Shown: positions 42,016 to 53,836, counted from the first letter of the stretch. The stretch: 64,000 bases of DNA from Ditylenchus dipsaci (GCA_004194705.1 SADC01001335.1:310001-374000), one strand, 5' to 3'. Numbers and translations: made by a program. Notes: a model not told the origin generated them from the sequence alone.

Positions 42016-43311
42016 CACGTCAAGCCCCCCAAGCAGTTCGCCGTCTAGATACAGCTGAGGATAGGTCGGCCAGTCACTGAACTCCTTGAGCCCTTCTCTC
42101 ACTTCATCATCACTCAGAATGTCGAAGCTCCAGAAGTCCACGTTAAGATCACGCAGAAGCTGGATAATCTGTCGGCTAAATCCTGAAAGAATGTTAAATT
42201 AGAGGGTAATCTCACGCCTACTGCGCAAATTTGGAAGAACAGCAATTTTTTGGCCAAAATAACATTGATAAACTGTTTTTGACATAGCTCGTGGCATGTT
42301 ACGTGACAAACATGAATTTTGATTTGTCCGACTTTTTTGAACCAAATTATATTTGTCGACGAAATCATTTACGATATCTACCCAACAAATATATATTTAA
42401 ACGCAAAAAGCGTTTGTCAAAACAAGACCGACAAAAAAATTTAGACGTCTTAAAAGGGTGGATTCTTGTGTGAATCACCTTACAAGTTTTACTAAGGCAA
42501 ATGCCTACCACATCTGGGAGCATCTGGATTTCCTTTCATGAACCTAGAATATGAAACTACTAATGACAGACTGAGTAAAAGAAAACTCACAATGTCATTC
42601 GGCTTTTATTTATTAGTCTCTTGAGTCGGTCTTCCAAAGCCTATAACAAGTAAGTGTTGCAACCATTTGATGGGTTGTAACGCATTAAGATAACTAGGAG
42701 ACTTACAGCCTTGGATGAGAGACCACTATTATCCTCGGTAGAAGCGGCAGGTGCACCAATATCAAACGAGTACTTGACAATGAGATTTCTGAGCTCTGTT
42801 GGATGGAAACCATTCAGCTTATCGACACATTCTCCACTCTTGAAAAAAATCACTGTCGGCGCTGCAGTCACCTAAAATCAGTGGCCTTGAAGCAGATCTT
42901 TCGCAAATAACCACAGTCGAGCGGACCCCACCCAGATATTGTGGTGGTGATAATTTAGACAGAATTCAGGGAGATGCTATAACCGGCGCTGCTATAACAC
43001 ATAAATATACCCCGTTTTCGTAAGACGCCTCAGGAACTTCTTCAGCATCAATGGAAGCGCAATCAAAGACCTTGGGATATTCCCTCTGAAGCTCAACGAT
43101 GATTTCATCCATTTGAGGACAGGATGGAGCCCAAGAAGTTGAAAAGTGCACCAGATTTAACCTTAAACGATAAAGTTCAATTGATTACAACCACTACTTG
43201 ACATAACTATTTCTGGATCAAATTTTATTGAAAAGTGGCTACCAACCCTTGTTTGTTGATGAACTCATCAAACGCAGCCTTACTCTCCAGCTTTTTCAGG
43301 ATCGAAGTCAT
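42016..43311 (-). CDS. GLRX3: Glutaredoxin-3 (PICOT/TXNL2), 3' end incomplete
   Basis: Exons 43247-43311 ([17 protein letters not shown]), 43011-43161, 42707-42871, 42591-42640, 42509-42543 and 42016-42182; phases fit throughout. Residues 1-110 are a thioredoxin fold with [15 protein letters not shown] in place of the classical WCGPC, and the [11 protein letters not shown] strand. A linker follows, then a monothiol glutaredoxin domain with [20 protein letters not shown] (CGFS Fe-S/glutathione site), [20 protein letters not shown] and the DD-E-R region. PICOT proteins chaperone [2Fe-2S] clusters in cytosol and nucleus with BOLA2. Human PICOT has two glutaredoxin domains; one is seen here. The CDS should continue after GGLDV, but the next exon was not recognised. 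A TTTCAG lies 19 bases before the ATG. Confidence 0.9.
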
Positions 43312-43688
43312 TTTGTAGAAATAATCAACTGAAATAGTTATTATGGCAATGGATTTGACAAATTATTTAATTAGGAGAGGACAAGCATAAAAATATCAAT
43401 AAAATCTGCACTCGTACAAAAAAAATTCTTGTAACTGAAGCCCACTCTCAAGTCTAAATTGCTGATGCAGAAAGTCAATAAAACAAACATATCCGCTGAC
43501 TTTAATTCTGCGTCCCGTTTTGAATTTGGTCCGACTCAGAAGAATTTTTGAAGTTCATTGGTAATTTGGGCCAGCAATGAATCATTACTGGCCCAAATGG
43601 ACCGGCGAATCTCTAGGAATACAAATTCTAGCGATATTGCGATACAAAACGGATCATAGTGTGCGTGCCTTAAGGGCATGCTCGGGAA

Positions 43689-44154
43689 AAATGTCAACTC
43701 GCGACAGTTTCGACTCGCGACACTTTTTTCTAGGATTTTTTTCAACTTCTGAAAAAATTATCAAACATTTGCCAAAAAGTCTTTTGAATATCAACGTGTC
43801 ATACCAAAATGCCTTTCTGAACCCGCATCTGTTGAGATCAGATCCAAAAATTTCTAGGGAGCTGAGATATCCTTCAAAGTGGGTAAGTAGTACAAATTTC
43901 AAGGTGGTCTGTTCAAAACAGCTATATCTCAGTCCCTGTGGTTTATTGACTTGATTTTAACGGATTCAAGTTTAGGAAGACATTTTGGTATGAGATATTG
44001 CTACTCAAAAAACTTTTCGGAGAATATTTGATGATTTTTTCAGAAGTTTTCAAAAATCGTCGAAAAAAGTGTCGCGAGTTGAGTGTCGCGAATCGCGACT
44101 CGCGAGTCGAGATAGTCGCGAGTTGAATGTCGCGAGTCAAAACTTTCGCAAGTT
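43689..44154. repeat. Foldback with CTCGCGAC terminal words
   Basis: The arms start GTCAACTCGCGACAGTTTCG and end with inverse GTCGCGAGTTGAATGTCGCG. They share AACTTCTGAAAAAATTATCA and CATACCAAAATGnCTTnCT. The outer flanks carry GGGCATGCTCG and its inverse, and a related flank lies at 51150-51200. Confidence 0.8.
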
Positions 44155-44379
44155 AATAGCCGTCCATGCTCGTCGCCGATGGGAATATTTTGAAAGGCGG
44201 GTACCAGCGAAATTCAAACGACAATTAATTTGATAGAGTTTTGGAAAAGTCAAGGAAAAATTATACCTCCAGCCCCCATATTCATAATTACTATCGGATA
44301 GAATTTTTATCCGATACCATCCGGATAATTATCCGATAGCTCGGATAATTATCGGGATAGTATCGAAAACTCGATTTCT

Positions 44380-44452
44380 CGCTGGGAATCGAACCTTCGA
44401 CCTTTGACCAATATTGTCTAACCCCGTAAAACCCCAAGTGCACCACACAAAC
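44380..44452 (-). repeat. tRNA-like (SINE-type) segment
   Basis: On the minus strand GTGGTGCACTTGG resembles an A box. About 40 bases on, GAAGGTTCGATTCCCAGCG is a strong B box. No acceptor stem; better read as a SINE head than a tRNA gene. Confidence 0.5.
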
Positions 44453-44479
44453 TTGAAACATGGAACGTGAACAGGCATA

Positions 44480-44955
44480 TCGTGCTGCAGCGACCAGTGA
44501 CAAACAATGCCGTGGAATCGTGGAATAAAGAATATAACGCGCACTTTCCTGGTGGTGGCAAGCCTGAGCGCAGCAAGGTCATTCGGCATCAGATGGATGA
44601 AGAAGAAGAAGTTCGGCATCTCATTACCAGGTTTCATCTTTTTTAACATTTTCAAACAGTATTATGTTAAGGCATGAAAGAAAACCGGAAGAATATTTTT
44701 GCAAAATCAGGGCCAAGCAGCTGGAATCCGAAGAACGAATTCATGCAATCGTCAACGAGTGGAATGCTTAAAGGATGAACATCCAGGAAGACCGTCAGAT
44801 GAAAAGCTACTCGAATTTCTTCGCTCTATTCAAGATTCGCTGTGCTATCCAAGGGGGACCAATCCGGACACCGATGAATACGATGAAGATGAGAAGGACG
44901 AAGAAAATATTCTCCATTTGATGCCTGATATAAATTTTTTGTCGATTGTTGCTTG
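44480..44955 (+). pseudogene. Mutator-type transposase C-terminal fragment
   Basis: PVTNNAVESWNKEYNAHFPG carries the NNxxE region of MULE transposases. It continues MDEEEEVRHLITR and, after a short intron, RHERKPEEYFCKIRAKQLES, ending NEWNA. Nothing upstream encodes the DDE core, and no terminal repeats are evident. The overlapping ORF 44699-44956 is a shadow in another frame. Confidence 0.55.
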
Positions 44956-45033
44956 AAAATTGTTATTTTTGCTGATTAATAAAGTTTGTTTTGATAATTT
45001 TGTTATATTTGTGAGTAATCATAACAAAACAAT

Positions 45034-45205
45034 GTGGCACGATAAAAACAACAAAAACTGTATTTGTCGCGCGACAAAAACAATAAAAAACTGTATTTGT
45101 CGCACGACAAAAACAACAAAAAACTGTATCTGTCGCGCGACAAAAACAACAAAAAACTGTATTTGTCGGGCGACAAATTTTACAAAAAACTGTATTTGTC
45201 TGGTT
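45034..45205 (+). repeat. 34-bp tandem array, CGACAAAAACAACAAAAAAC unit
   Basis: Five units of roughly 34 bases, each ending ACTGTATTTGTCGCG. TGTCGCGCGACA is itself a palindrome and recurs at 57398. Spacers are not unique, so it is not a CRISPR array. Confidence 0.85.
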
Positions 45206-45609
45206 GCCACCATGAGGTGGTTAGAGCCTGTCCGGATGATGTGAGCACTATTTAAATGATTTAGACACTATTCAGATGGTTTTGGTACTATCCAGGTGGT
45301 TTGGGTAGTTTGGGTAGTATATAGGTGGAAGATACCCTAAACACAGTCATTTACCTTGATATCTAAGGGTGGTATTTAATTTTGGCCGTAAAATTATGAA
45401 AAATGGCCGTAAAATATTTAATTTTGGCCGTAAACTCGAGCTGGCCGTAAAATACTGAATTTTGGCCGTAAACTTTTGAATTTTGGCCGTAAACTTTTGA
45501 ATTTTGGCCGTAAACTCAAATTTGGCCATGAATTTCGCCCATTGAAACTTATAGTGTTTGTTGTGTTGCCTGTTTGATCTTCTTTTTGTATGATTGTTTT
45601 TTTTCAGAA

Positions 45610-47689
45610 ATGGAGCTCCGTGAAATATCCGGTAATAGAAAGGACAAGCCGTGTCTCGTCTACGTTCAAGTAATTAAATTCGATGGTGATAGTGCAGAAA
45701 GTGATCTCAGACAATGGAAAGAAAGTGCAGCTAGCGTTTGGACAACGAGTCATTGGCATCTGTAAGATTCCTTTCAATTTACTTGTCTAAGTTCTATATT
45801 TGGTTTAAGGAAGCAAAAAGCCTTCAGCAACAAGCACGCCACCGAAAACTATGAATGCGCCGTGTCACGAAAAAAGGGATGTGGCTGTCCAGCTAAGCTA
45901 AGAATCAGAAGACCAAGTAATACTCTCGAAGTCTTTGTCGAAACATCCGGAGCACACTCAAGTCACGAATCTACTGCAGAAGGAATCCTTTCACCAAAGG
46001 CAAAGCAAGCAATCCGCGAGAAGTCCAAGGAAGGAAAGACGGCGAAGCTGATTCTGCAGGAGATGGTGGTTAGTTCTTTTCTTGGGTCAAATCGTTGATT
46101 TGTCAGTATTATTCAGGCAAGTGACTCCTTCCGTGTTGCACCGAAGCTTTTGCAAATACAAAACTTTATGAGCTATCAAAAGAGAGAGGACACTGTACCG
46201 GTCACAATTGAGAACCTCAGGGATTACGCTGCCGCAAAGGAATTTGTGCCAGAATCTGAAGATGAGGTGTATGTCGCTAGCTTTGAATCGAGAACATTGC
46301 CATCAAACGTCATCGAATTTTGCCTTGTATGGACCACCGTCAAACTAAAGAGGTTTCAACACAGCTCCGGTGTGCTCAACGTAGATTCAACGTATAAGCT
46401 CAATTGGAATGGATATCCTGTGATGGTAAAAATTCGTTTGTTGTACTTGAATTCATATGATTATTTCAGGTAGGTGGATTCTCTGACGCAAACAAGCGCT
46501 TCTTTCTGACTCACGTTGCTCTGGCGTCCAATGAGAATACATGGTGCTATGAAGTCTTTCTGCGGTCCATACAGATGGGGGTTACATTCCGGCGGTGGTG
46601 ATGGCTGACGGGGACCAATCAATTACAGCAGGTAGATTGTGTTCAAATAAGCTTTGTCATCAAATTACAAACGCTGTTTAGCTGCAAGATCTGTTTGGAC
46701 GGCTACCAGCAGAGCTATGTGCTTTTTTCACGTGATGCAGAATCTGCGTAAGATGATGAAGCAAATGGGCTTTTCGAAAGAAACCAAACATGAAATATAC
46801 CGAGACGTAGGAAAACTACAGTTGGCAAGTTGTGAGGCAGAATTCACACAAGGTATTTTTAACCAAAACGCAACTTAATTTGTGTAAAACTTGTTTTGAT
46901 TAACAGCAGCAAGTTCAGTGATGGAGTATTGGACAGTGAAGTATGCGGAACGAGAAGCAGTCATATCAGATTTTGTCGCCTATTTCCGCACTCAGTGGAT
47001 TGAGTCTGCTCTTAATGGTTGGTATGAGGGCTTTTCTGCTTATTCATCTACGAACAATGGTCTTGAATCTTGGAACAGAGTGATTAAGGACTGTGAGACG
47101 CTCCGAAAACTTCTTCTGCTTCGTCCTTTTCTTCGATCGGCCGAGAGATTAATTGAAAACTGCAGCAAATGTCCGGATCATCAAGTAATTTCCTTATTTG
47201 TTTTTCATACAAGTTCCACCTTTTGTGTATTAAGATCGCTGCTTCCGTCCCATTTATTCCGCAGCCACTTTATCGTGAAGCTCATATGTTGGAGAGTGAA
47301 GGCCGAAGACTCTATGGAAGCAGAGCGCTCTACGTAATGCCCTCAAAGAAGGTGACTACTGAGGACATTGTGCAGAACTACGATCTTTTTTGCAGAGGAC
47401 TCAACCTCTTGACGTGGGAACAATATTTGGTAATATTTACATCTATTGGTCTTCAATTTTTAAGCTATACAGTTGATTTCAGGCGTTGAAGTCGCTGTTC
47501 TACGTCGTCCGTCCTTCTCCGATCTGGTCGCGCTTCTACACTTGCACTTGCTATGAGGGAGCGAAGAAAGGTCCATGCAAACACGCGCTGGTGGTTATGA
47601 AAAAACAGGGCCTTGTTCAATTCCCAAGACATGCTGTTGCTGATGTGTTAGGAAGAAAAAGAAAAAGAGGAAGACCATCACAAGTGTGA
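45610..47689 (+). CDS. FLYWCH-MULE transposase, eight exons, one frameshift
   Basis: Exons 45610-45761, 45810-46068, 46117-46425, 46470-46631, 46682-46852, 46907-47184, 47265-47429 and 47483-47689. Order: FLYWCH-like finger (YECAVSRKKGCGCPAKLRIR, then HSSHES); linker; first catalytic Asp in GVLNVDSTYKLNWNG; VGGFSDANKRFFLTHVALAS; second Asp in VVMADGDQSITA; CFFHVMQNLRKMM; glutamate in STNNGLESWNRVIK; SWIM zinc finger YTCTCYEGAKKGPCKHALVV; basic tail KRKRGRPSQV. The enzyme cuts and inserts DNA in the nucleus, making 9-bp duplications. In exon 4 the frame changes between EVFLRSIQMG and VVMADGDQ, explained by one base missing from the G-run at 46573-46577. Either the copy is newly dead or this is a homopolymer read error. 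Confidence 0.85.
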
Positions 47690-48254
47690 ATGTTTAATTA
47701 TTCGCCTGTTGTTTAAAATTGCTTACTTGTTGTTGTTATTGTCCAAAAAAATAAATGTGGCCGATTAGAAGGTGTGAATATAAATTGGTGCGATAAGAGA
47801 AGAAAGATTGAAATGTAGTTCATGAGCAACAGAATGTTCGGGTAAAAACATTGGACACGTGAGTAAAATGTAGATATATGTGTAAAGGGTCAGTTGTATA
47901 TCTGTTTTTTGTTCAGTGATATAATGAGTATATGAATGGATAAATCAAATACAGACTGGTTAAATCTTTGGCCGAAATTCAGTATTTTGTGGCCATAATT
48001 CAAAACATTCTCTAAAATTTAGTGTTGACCACGTCGGAATGGGTAACTATCCAGGTACTGATTGGATATTGGGTTTTTTGGTAGCCAAAACAAAATTTTA
48101 GTACCAACTAAAAAATATTTCAGCACGAGATTTTGGGTTAAGAAGTATAGTTAGTTCAGCATTTGGAGATGATAAAAAAATTTCTGGACCAATTGCCCAG
48201 AGTCAACGCGAGTTTATGGCTAAAGGCTGAAACTTTATAACCAAAATTCAGTAT
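47690..48254. other. 3' part of the MULE, no further gene
   Basis: AT-rich; only scattered GGCCATAA words before the right terminal array. Confidence 0.6.
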
Positions 48255-48652
48255 TTTATGGCCAAATTTGAGTTTACGGCCAAAATTCAAAAGTTTACGG
48301 CCAAAATTCAAAAGTTTACGGCCAAAATTCAGTATTTTACGGCCAGCTCGAGTTTACGGCCAAAATTAAATATTTTACGGCCATTTTTCAGTATTTTACG
48401 GCCAATTTTAAATATTATCCGATATCTAAAGGCAAAAATTCAAATTTTGGCAAAAAAAGTAAAAAAGAAGGACTTTCCCTTCAAGACAATAACATAAAAC
48501 ACTGAAAAAAATATATGAAAAAAAAACCCCGAGTGCAGACATTTCACCGTACGGACGTTTCACCGTCTGTATCATTTCACCGTTTTTATTATTTCACCGT
48601 CGGGTCATTTCACCGTCCGTATTATTTCACCGTCTATATCATTTCACCGTCT

Positions 48653-49231
48653 AGTAACTCGACCTCATTATGATTTAATAGAACCATTTCAAATAGCGAG
48701 TTCTCATCATATTTTGATTTCTTTGCTCTTAAATGTTCTTCCCTTGTAAGATTATCCACCTCCAGAATTCAAAATTTTGGATTAAGCTGAGAGTAACCAG
48801 AGGCGTAACCAGAAAAAATTTTCAGGGGGGGGGCTAAAGCCCCTCAAACGTAATTTTACCTACACCGCTTTTGGCTTTTAGGTTGCTTTTATAATGAAAT
48901 AAAAAAATTTCCAGGGGTCTTTAGTACCAAGGCACTGACAATGTATCAGTACTCAAGTGTCTAGGTAGTGGTACTTGGGTGGTGGTAGATGGTAGCCTCT
49001 AGGTAGTATCACCTAAATAGTAGCACTCCGATAATAGTAGTACCCAGTTCCCAGGTTGTATATTAGACACTTTTTGTAATGCATCTGATTGTGTTGGTTA
49101 GCTGAATATTCTTGACGTCTCATATACCTACAAAACCAAGTAGTCGTCTACCTATATCAAAAAAGAAATTACTTTGTTGGGTTTCAAAATTTCTTTTCTG
49201 CACTAATTCGAACATTCTAAATATGGTTTGA
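48653..49231. other. Interior of the TTTCACCGT element, no gene
   Basis: 48797-48860 holds a partial end of the CAGAGGCGTA hAT MITE family. 48960-49050 has GGTAGTAGnACT-type simple repeats. Confidence 0.5.
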
Positions 49232-49236
49232 CAGTA

Positions 49237-50124
49237 CAGTCAAACCTCTATACAACGGCCCTCCTAGGGACCGGCCTTGGGGGCCGTTATATAGAGGGGG
49301 CCGTTATATAGAGGGGCCGTTATATAGAGGGTATGTTACTAACGTTTGTAAAGGGGGCCGTTGTATAGAGGTTTTGCAAAACGAGCTCATTATTGAAGTG
49401 GCAGACTTAGAAACAACCATTTATTTAAACACCAGCAATAATCCCAAGCTCTGTCCCAATCTCGTTCGCTTTTTCCTAAAAAGCTAAAGCTTTCAACGTG
49501 GAACTTTGATTAAAATTATACCTTGAGAAGGTCCCCGGTGAGTGGAATGTTTTGAGAGCGAATTTGCTTGATCCAGTGAATGAGTGCTAAGTCGAGGTGC
49601 TCATTCCTGCCAGATGTGAGACGCGCCCGCTTCGATTTGCTCCCATTAGCTGCTGCTTCCAAGATTGAGTCCTTGCTTTTCAGAATTCCCTGAATTGTTC
49701 CCCTTGCGATTCCGAACTCTTTTGCTAGCTCATAGTTGCTTTTCTTCTCAGAAGCTTCCACAATGGCTTTCTTTTCTTCCAATGTTAGAACACGACGCTT
49801 TGCTGGTTTACCCGGAGTGCTCATTGTACAATCTAAAAAGAAAAGAGATAAAATGCAACAAAACACTTTAGATCTAAATGAGAACAAATGATTGCAAATA
49901 ATAGAGCAAAAATGGCAGCTGGAAAAGGCCGTGTTCGAGTTAGGGCCGTTATATAGAGGGTTCTTTCATTGCTAGGGACCGGACTTGGGGGCCGTTATAT
50001 AGAGGGGCCGTTATATATAGGGGCCGTTATATAGAGGGTCTAACTCCTTATGTTTTAGTCAAATCCAACCAAACTGGTCCCAGGGGCCGTTATATAGAGA
50101 GGCCGTTATATAGAGGTTTGACTG
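49237..50124 (-). mobile_element. pogo/Tigger-like element retaining a DNA-binding ORF
   Basis: The ends are CAGTCAAACCTCTATACAAC and the inverse, with repeated GGGGCCGTTATATAGAGG blocks at both ends. The flanks share CAGTA (49232-49236, 50125-50129) rather than a clean TA pair. It encodes a truncated transposase on the minus strand. Confidence 0.85.
49425..49824 (-). CDS. CENP-B/pogo-type DNA-binding protein, truncated transposase
   Basis: Exon 1 (49522-49824) starts MSTPGKPAKRRVLTLEEKKA and contains a psq-type helix-turn-helix (YELAKEFGIARGTIQGILKS) and the start of a CENP-B/Tc5 HTH (HLDLALIHWIKQIRSQNIPL). A GTATAA donor joins exon 2 (49425-49475): EKANEIGTELGIIAGV and TAA. Full Tigger/pogo transposases continue with a WL-containing end of this HTH and a DDE domain; both are absent. 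The product (about 117 aa) could bind the element ends but not cut. The upstream Met at 49887 would add a hydrophobic stretch and is less likely. Possibly acts as a repressor of full-length relatives (inference). Confidence 0.7.
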
Positions 50125-50537
50125 CAGTAAAATTAAATTTTGCGAGATTCACGAAAACTGTACAAATACCTTTAAAAAGTGATTTTAAAACTGTTAAACC
50201 ATCTTTAGAATGCTCGAATTAGTGCAGAAAAATAAAAATCTTTGTGGATGGATTCGCTTAACGCCAATGTTTCCTGTCCGTTGGTGGTCACGCTAAAATT
50301 AGTACAAACATGCTTTTAAGTCTTGATAAAAAGCTTTTAACAGCTAAAATATGCAGAATAACACGTAAAATTTGCAACTAAGAATTGAAACGTGCCAAAT
50401 GCCCCCAAAATTTTCTTGGACGGTGAAGTGATATCGACGGTGAAATGACTTGGACGGTGAAATGACCGTTCGGTGAAATGATACAGACGGTGAAATGTAC
50501 GTACGGTGAAACGTACGTATGGTGAAATGACACGGAC

Positions 50538-51017
50538 CAGGGCTGGAACGGAAGACAAAAAAAGTCGGAACAAAAATCGGAGCCGGAAATAGAAAATTCT
50601 TAAAACCGGAAGTCGGAAATCGGAAGAAAAAAACTGCCGGAAATCGGAAATCGGAAGACGGAAATCGGAAGAAATTGAAAAAATTTCCTAGTGCCAAAAT
50701 TTAATGTTGTACACATGCATCCGCATCCGCTTTTTCTGAGATCATTTACAATGAATCCAGCAGTTGAAAAGAAACGCTCACTTTCTTGAAAACCAGGTGG
50801 CGCACTAAGATATTCGCAGACCGAAGGTCTCCGCAAAGCTGTAACTTCCATTTCCTTGCAAGACATTTCTGCTAAAAATACTTCGAAAATATTTTTCAAG
50901 TGAACTATTCTCTTCCGAAATTTCCGAAATTCGCCCTATTTTTTCGGAAATCGGAAAACGGAAGAGAAAAAGTGCCGGAAATCGGAAATCGGAAGACGGA
51001 ATTCCGTTCCACCCCTG
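50538..51017 (-). mobile_element. hAT element (480 bp) retaining an hATC fragment
   Basis: The ends CAGGGCTGGAACGGAAG and TTCCGTTCCACCCCTG carry an exact 8-bp duplication ACACGGAC (50530-50537, 51018-51025). Subterminal GGAAATCGGAA repeats are abundant. The minus strand encodes NVLQGNGSYS and GFQESERFFSTAGFIVNDLR, the hATC dimerisation region of hAT transposases; the catalytic part is gone. Inserted in the right edge of the TTTCACCGT element. Confidence 0.9.
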
Positions 51018-51025
51018 ACACGGAC

Positions 51026-51928
51026 CCATCCCACTAGGCCACCGATGCTATTAAACAGAGGAAGTCTTTATGATTATTTATTCCGCAGGATACTCAACTG
51101 AAATTTATTTTAAAATAATTCTCGTTTGAACTGACCTGGCACCCGCCTTTCAAAATATTTCCATCGGCGGCGAGCATGCCCCTTTAAGTCGCGTAATCGA
51201 ATAATTTCTAGAACCTGACACAGAAGTTTTCAAAAGCAGAAGCATTCTGCTACCTATTTTCTGCTTCTGATTAGTGGAAACACCGTCTGCAATACCGCTA
51301 TTGAAAGTTTCAAAGTGTTTGATTTATTAGATATCTTGAGTTTTCACACCTAAATTTTGCGACCAAAGTTTCTTTCAATAAAAAACCAAGATTTTTTCAA
51401 AATGAATAAATACTAAAATTTGAATCCTCCAGCAAAACGCCAAGTCGAGATTTTAGCGGAAATTTGCACACACAGTATTTTCCTTTTTTTTGAGTCAGAT
51501 TGTTAGCAAGCGGATTTTTGAAGGCAGATTTGTAGGCGCTGTAAAACTTTTTGTTTTGCTGGTCATCCCACAGTGGACTAAAGAGAAGCAAGCTGGTGTT
51601 GGTGCACAGAAGGAAGAATTGATTGTTTAGCGCTCTTTTTTCCCGAATATTTTGTGACTGCGGCCAACCTTTTAGCTTACTCCTACTATCAAAAACAAAA
51701 AATAGGGTTTGAATCAATATTGCAATTGTAAAAAAGGTATTCTAAAAATTGAGTGAAATTTAGGCGCTAAAATAAATTTTCACAGTGTTTTTGGAAAAAA
51801 AACCCCTAAATATGCTGGATTAATTGTACCTATTTTTCATAAATTGAGCACAAAAAAACTAAACAAAAGAGACTTTTATTTGGGAGATTAGATGAGACAT
51901 TCCACTCCAGTAATGAGTAATCATGCTA
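51026..51928. other. Non-coding stretch, no gene supported
   Basis: 51140-51195 matches the outer flank of the foldback near 44160-44200 (GAGCATGCCCCTTTAAG). The minus ORF 51397-51717 has no motif. Confidence 0.45.
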
Positions 51929-52214
51929 CAGTCAACCCTCGATATAACGGCCCCCTCGATATAACGGCCCCTTGGCTCCATTTGGTTGGATTTGACTGAA
52001 ACATAAAGAGTTATACCCTCGATATAATGGCCCCTCGATATAACGGCCCCTTGGCTGGTCCCGTCTAAGAAAACGTACCCTCGATATAACAGCCCCCTAT
52101 GAAAATTTTGTCAAGAAATATTCGATATAACGGCCCTCCAATATAACGACCCCTCTATATAACGGCCCCCTGCGGCCGGTCTCAAGAAGGGGCCGTTATA
52201 TCGAGGGTCGACTG
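51929..52214. mobile_element. pogo/Tigger-like MITE with CCTCGATATAACGGCC repeats
   Basis: The ends are CAGTCAACCCTCGATATAAC and the inverse, with TA on both sides (51927-51928, 52215-52216). Six or more copies of CTCGATATAACGGCCCC run through the body. Confidence 0.9.
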
Positions 52215-52812
52215 TACTAAAAATAGTTGCTTTTGATCAAGGGAAACAAAAAAAGGTGGAGAGGCATTTTGCTTTTGTTTATCTTACAAACAGCTTTTTG
52301 CTTTACGTGCCGAATTTTTTATAGTATTAGGCACGTTTCGTTCAAATTCAACAAATAGCAGTACTACAGAGTGCCCTAAAAGTATTGGGTATTTTCTAAC
52401 TTGGTTTGCATCATCTCATTTTTCTTGTATTTTTTTTGTAACATTCTGACTGATATATAATAGTGAAATGTAATAATTCATGTGTCTAAACCTTTCCTTA
52501 TAATTCTCCTTTGGATAGTTGGCTGAAACCCTAATAACGTGTTGGAGCTTCACTGGTGTGCGAAAATCCAAAAATTTCCAAAAATACCCAATACTTTTGA
52601 GACACCCTGTTTATCAAGAATCACGTTTGGCGGAAATTACAACTTTTGGTTAGAAATAACCAATAAAATGGTAATCCTTGCTACTTTTTTGAATAGATTG
52701 ACTAAAGACATTTGCAAAAGGCCCATTGAGGTGTCAAACTTGAAATTATTGAGAGCCGATTATACTTTAAAAGTAGAGTATTTGAAGCGAGCAAACAAAT
52801 CTTTTGGGAAAA
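52215..52812. other. Non-coding stretch, no gene supported
   Basis: 52370-52420 and 52575-52610 carry AGTATTGGGTATTTT and the inverse-like AAATACCCAATACTTTTGA, probably the ends of a decayed Tc1/mariner-type insert. The ORF 52539-52817 spans it. Confidence 0.4.
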
Positions 52813-53807
52813 GGTGAATTCATCTGCACCGAATTCATCTGCAAACGAATTCATCTGCAGACGAATTCATCTGCATCGAATTCATTTGCATTTTGGCATT
52901 CTGTCGCCATACGGGTTAACTCTGAAATTTTCATAAAAATGGAGGGGTTTCAGAAAAAATACTGTGTACTCTAAAAGTTTGTCCCACCTCGGCTCGGCAC
53001 TTTTTTTAACCTATTTTATTTCCTCTAATGGGCCCACCGGTGTTTTTATTAGAGTCATTTTAAGATTTTTGTGAGGTCGACCAAAATTCAAAAAATGGAA
53101 TCGGTAGAGCTCGTGGGAACTAAGAAAACGCACTAAACAGCTTTGCAAAATATTCACTGTGCCCCGAGATTACAGAGCAGCAAAGTTGAGGGGTGGGTTT
53201 ATTAGAGGAAATACGATAATCTTTATAAAATTACTTCATAAACCTAGTCTGCGTGGAACCCAGACATTGTCCATTTTTAATGGACAATGTCGCACGGAGG
53301 GAAGTTTTGTTAACCCACTTTTCGATTACAAACCAAGCTGATTTTTTCATAATTAGTAAAAGTAGCCGAGAATAACTGATCCTGAAAAAAATCAGCTCGA
53401 TGAGTAATCGAAAAGTGGGTCAACAAAACTTTTCTCCGGGCGACATTGTCCATTTAAAATGGACAATGTCCAGTAAAGGCAACCATAACTATCTTGAAGC
53501 ATTTCCTTGTTCCTTTCGGAAAGCACCATCTGGTAATCAGATTCGGTTTGCCCACTTTCTTGCTCTCTTTTATTCATTTTTGCCTTAAAACAGGTAAAAA
53601 TATATAGTGGAAAAACTTTTCTCAAAAGGCTAGTTATGCCAAGATGAGACAAAAAAGTTGCAAAATATATGCAGAGGAAAACAGATGCAAGATGACTGTT
53701 TAGGTTAAGGAACTTTTTGAAAAAGGTTTAAAGAGAATTCCATAGTGCAGATGAATTCGGTGCAGATGAATTCGTCTGCAGATGAATTCGGTGCAGATGA
53801 ATTCACC
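52813..53807. mobile_element. Element with GAATTCATCTGCA tandem-array TIRs
   Basis: The left end is GGTGAATTCATCTGCACCGA plus four further units; the right end is the inverse (TGCAGATGAATTCACC). No target duplication was found. The interior holds a TTTCCTCTAAT element remnant (53028-53215) and a palindrome (53258-53472). Confidence 0.7.
53258..53472. repeat. Foldback with GACATTGTCCATT hairpins at both ends
   Basis: Each end is a hairpin GACATTGTCCATTTTAATGG... The arms then share CACTTTTCGATTAC and AGCTGATTTTTTC. The latter occurs also in both arms of the palindrome at 57418-57534. Confidence 0.8.
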
Positions 53808-53836
53808 TAATGCCAAATATTTTAAGAATTTTGGGC

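Larger units (their letters stand above)
45367..48420 (+). mobile_element. Complete FLYWCH-type MULE with tandem-array TIRs
   Basis: An exact 9-bp duplication GATATCTAA lies at 45358-45366 and 48421-48429. The ends are GGGTGGTATTTAA and GGATAATATTTAA (inverted, 14 of 19 bases alike). Each TIR (about 45370-45530, 48255-48415) is an array of TTTTGGCCGTAAACTTTTGAA-like units. It encodes one spliced transposase. A near-full element with one apparent frameshift; it is the probable source of transposase for 23105-26220, whose ends are the same except for GGCCATAAA in place of GGCCGTAAA. Confidence 0.95.
48538..50537. mobile_element. Element with TTTCACCGT tandem-array TIRs
   Basis: Six or seven copies of ATTTCACCGTCnrTATC at 48541-48652 are answered by inverse copies (GACGGTGAAATGA) at 50418-50529. 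Between them lies 1.8 kb with a nested pogo-like element. I could not define a target duplication, partly because a hAT element is inserted at the right edge. Assigned to the array-TIR class by architecture only. Confidence 0.7.

Noticed and set aside
45034..45205. Regular 34-bp array that could suggest CRISPR
   Set aside because: The units are wholly repeated with no unique spacers, there are no cas genes and the context is eukaryotic.
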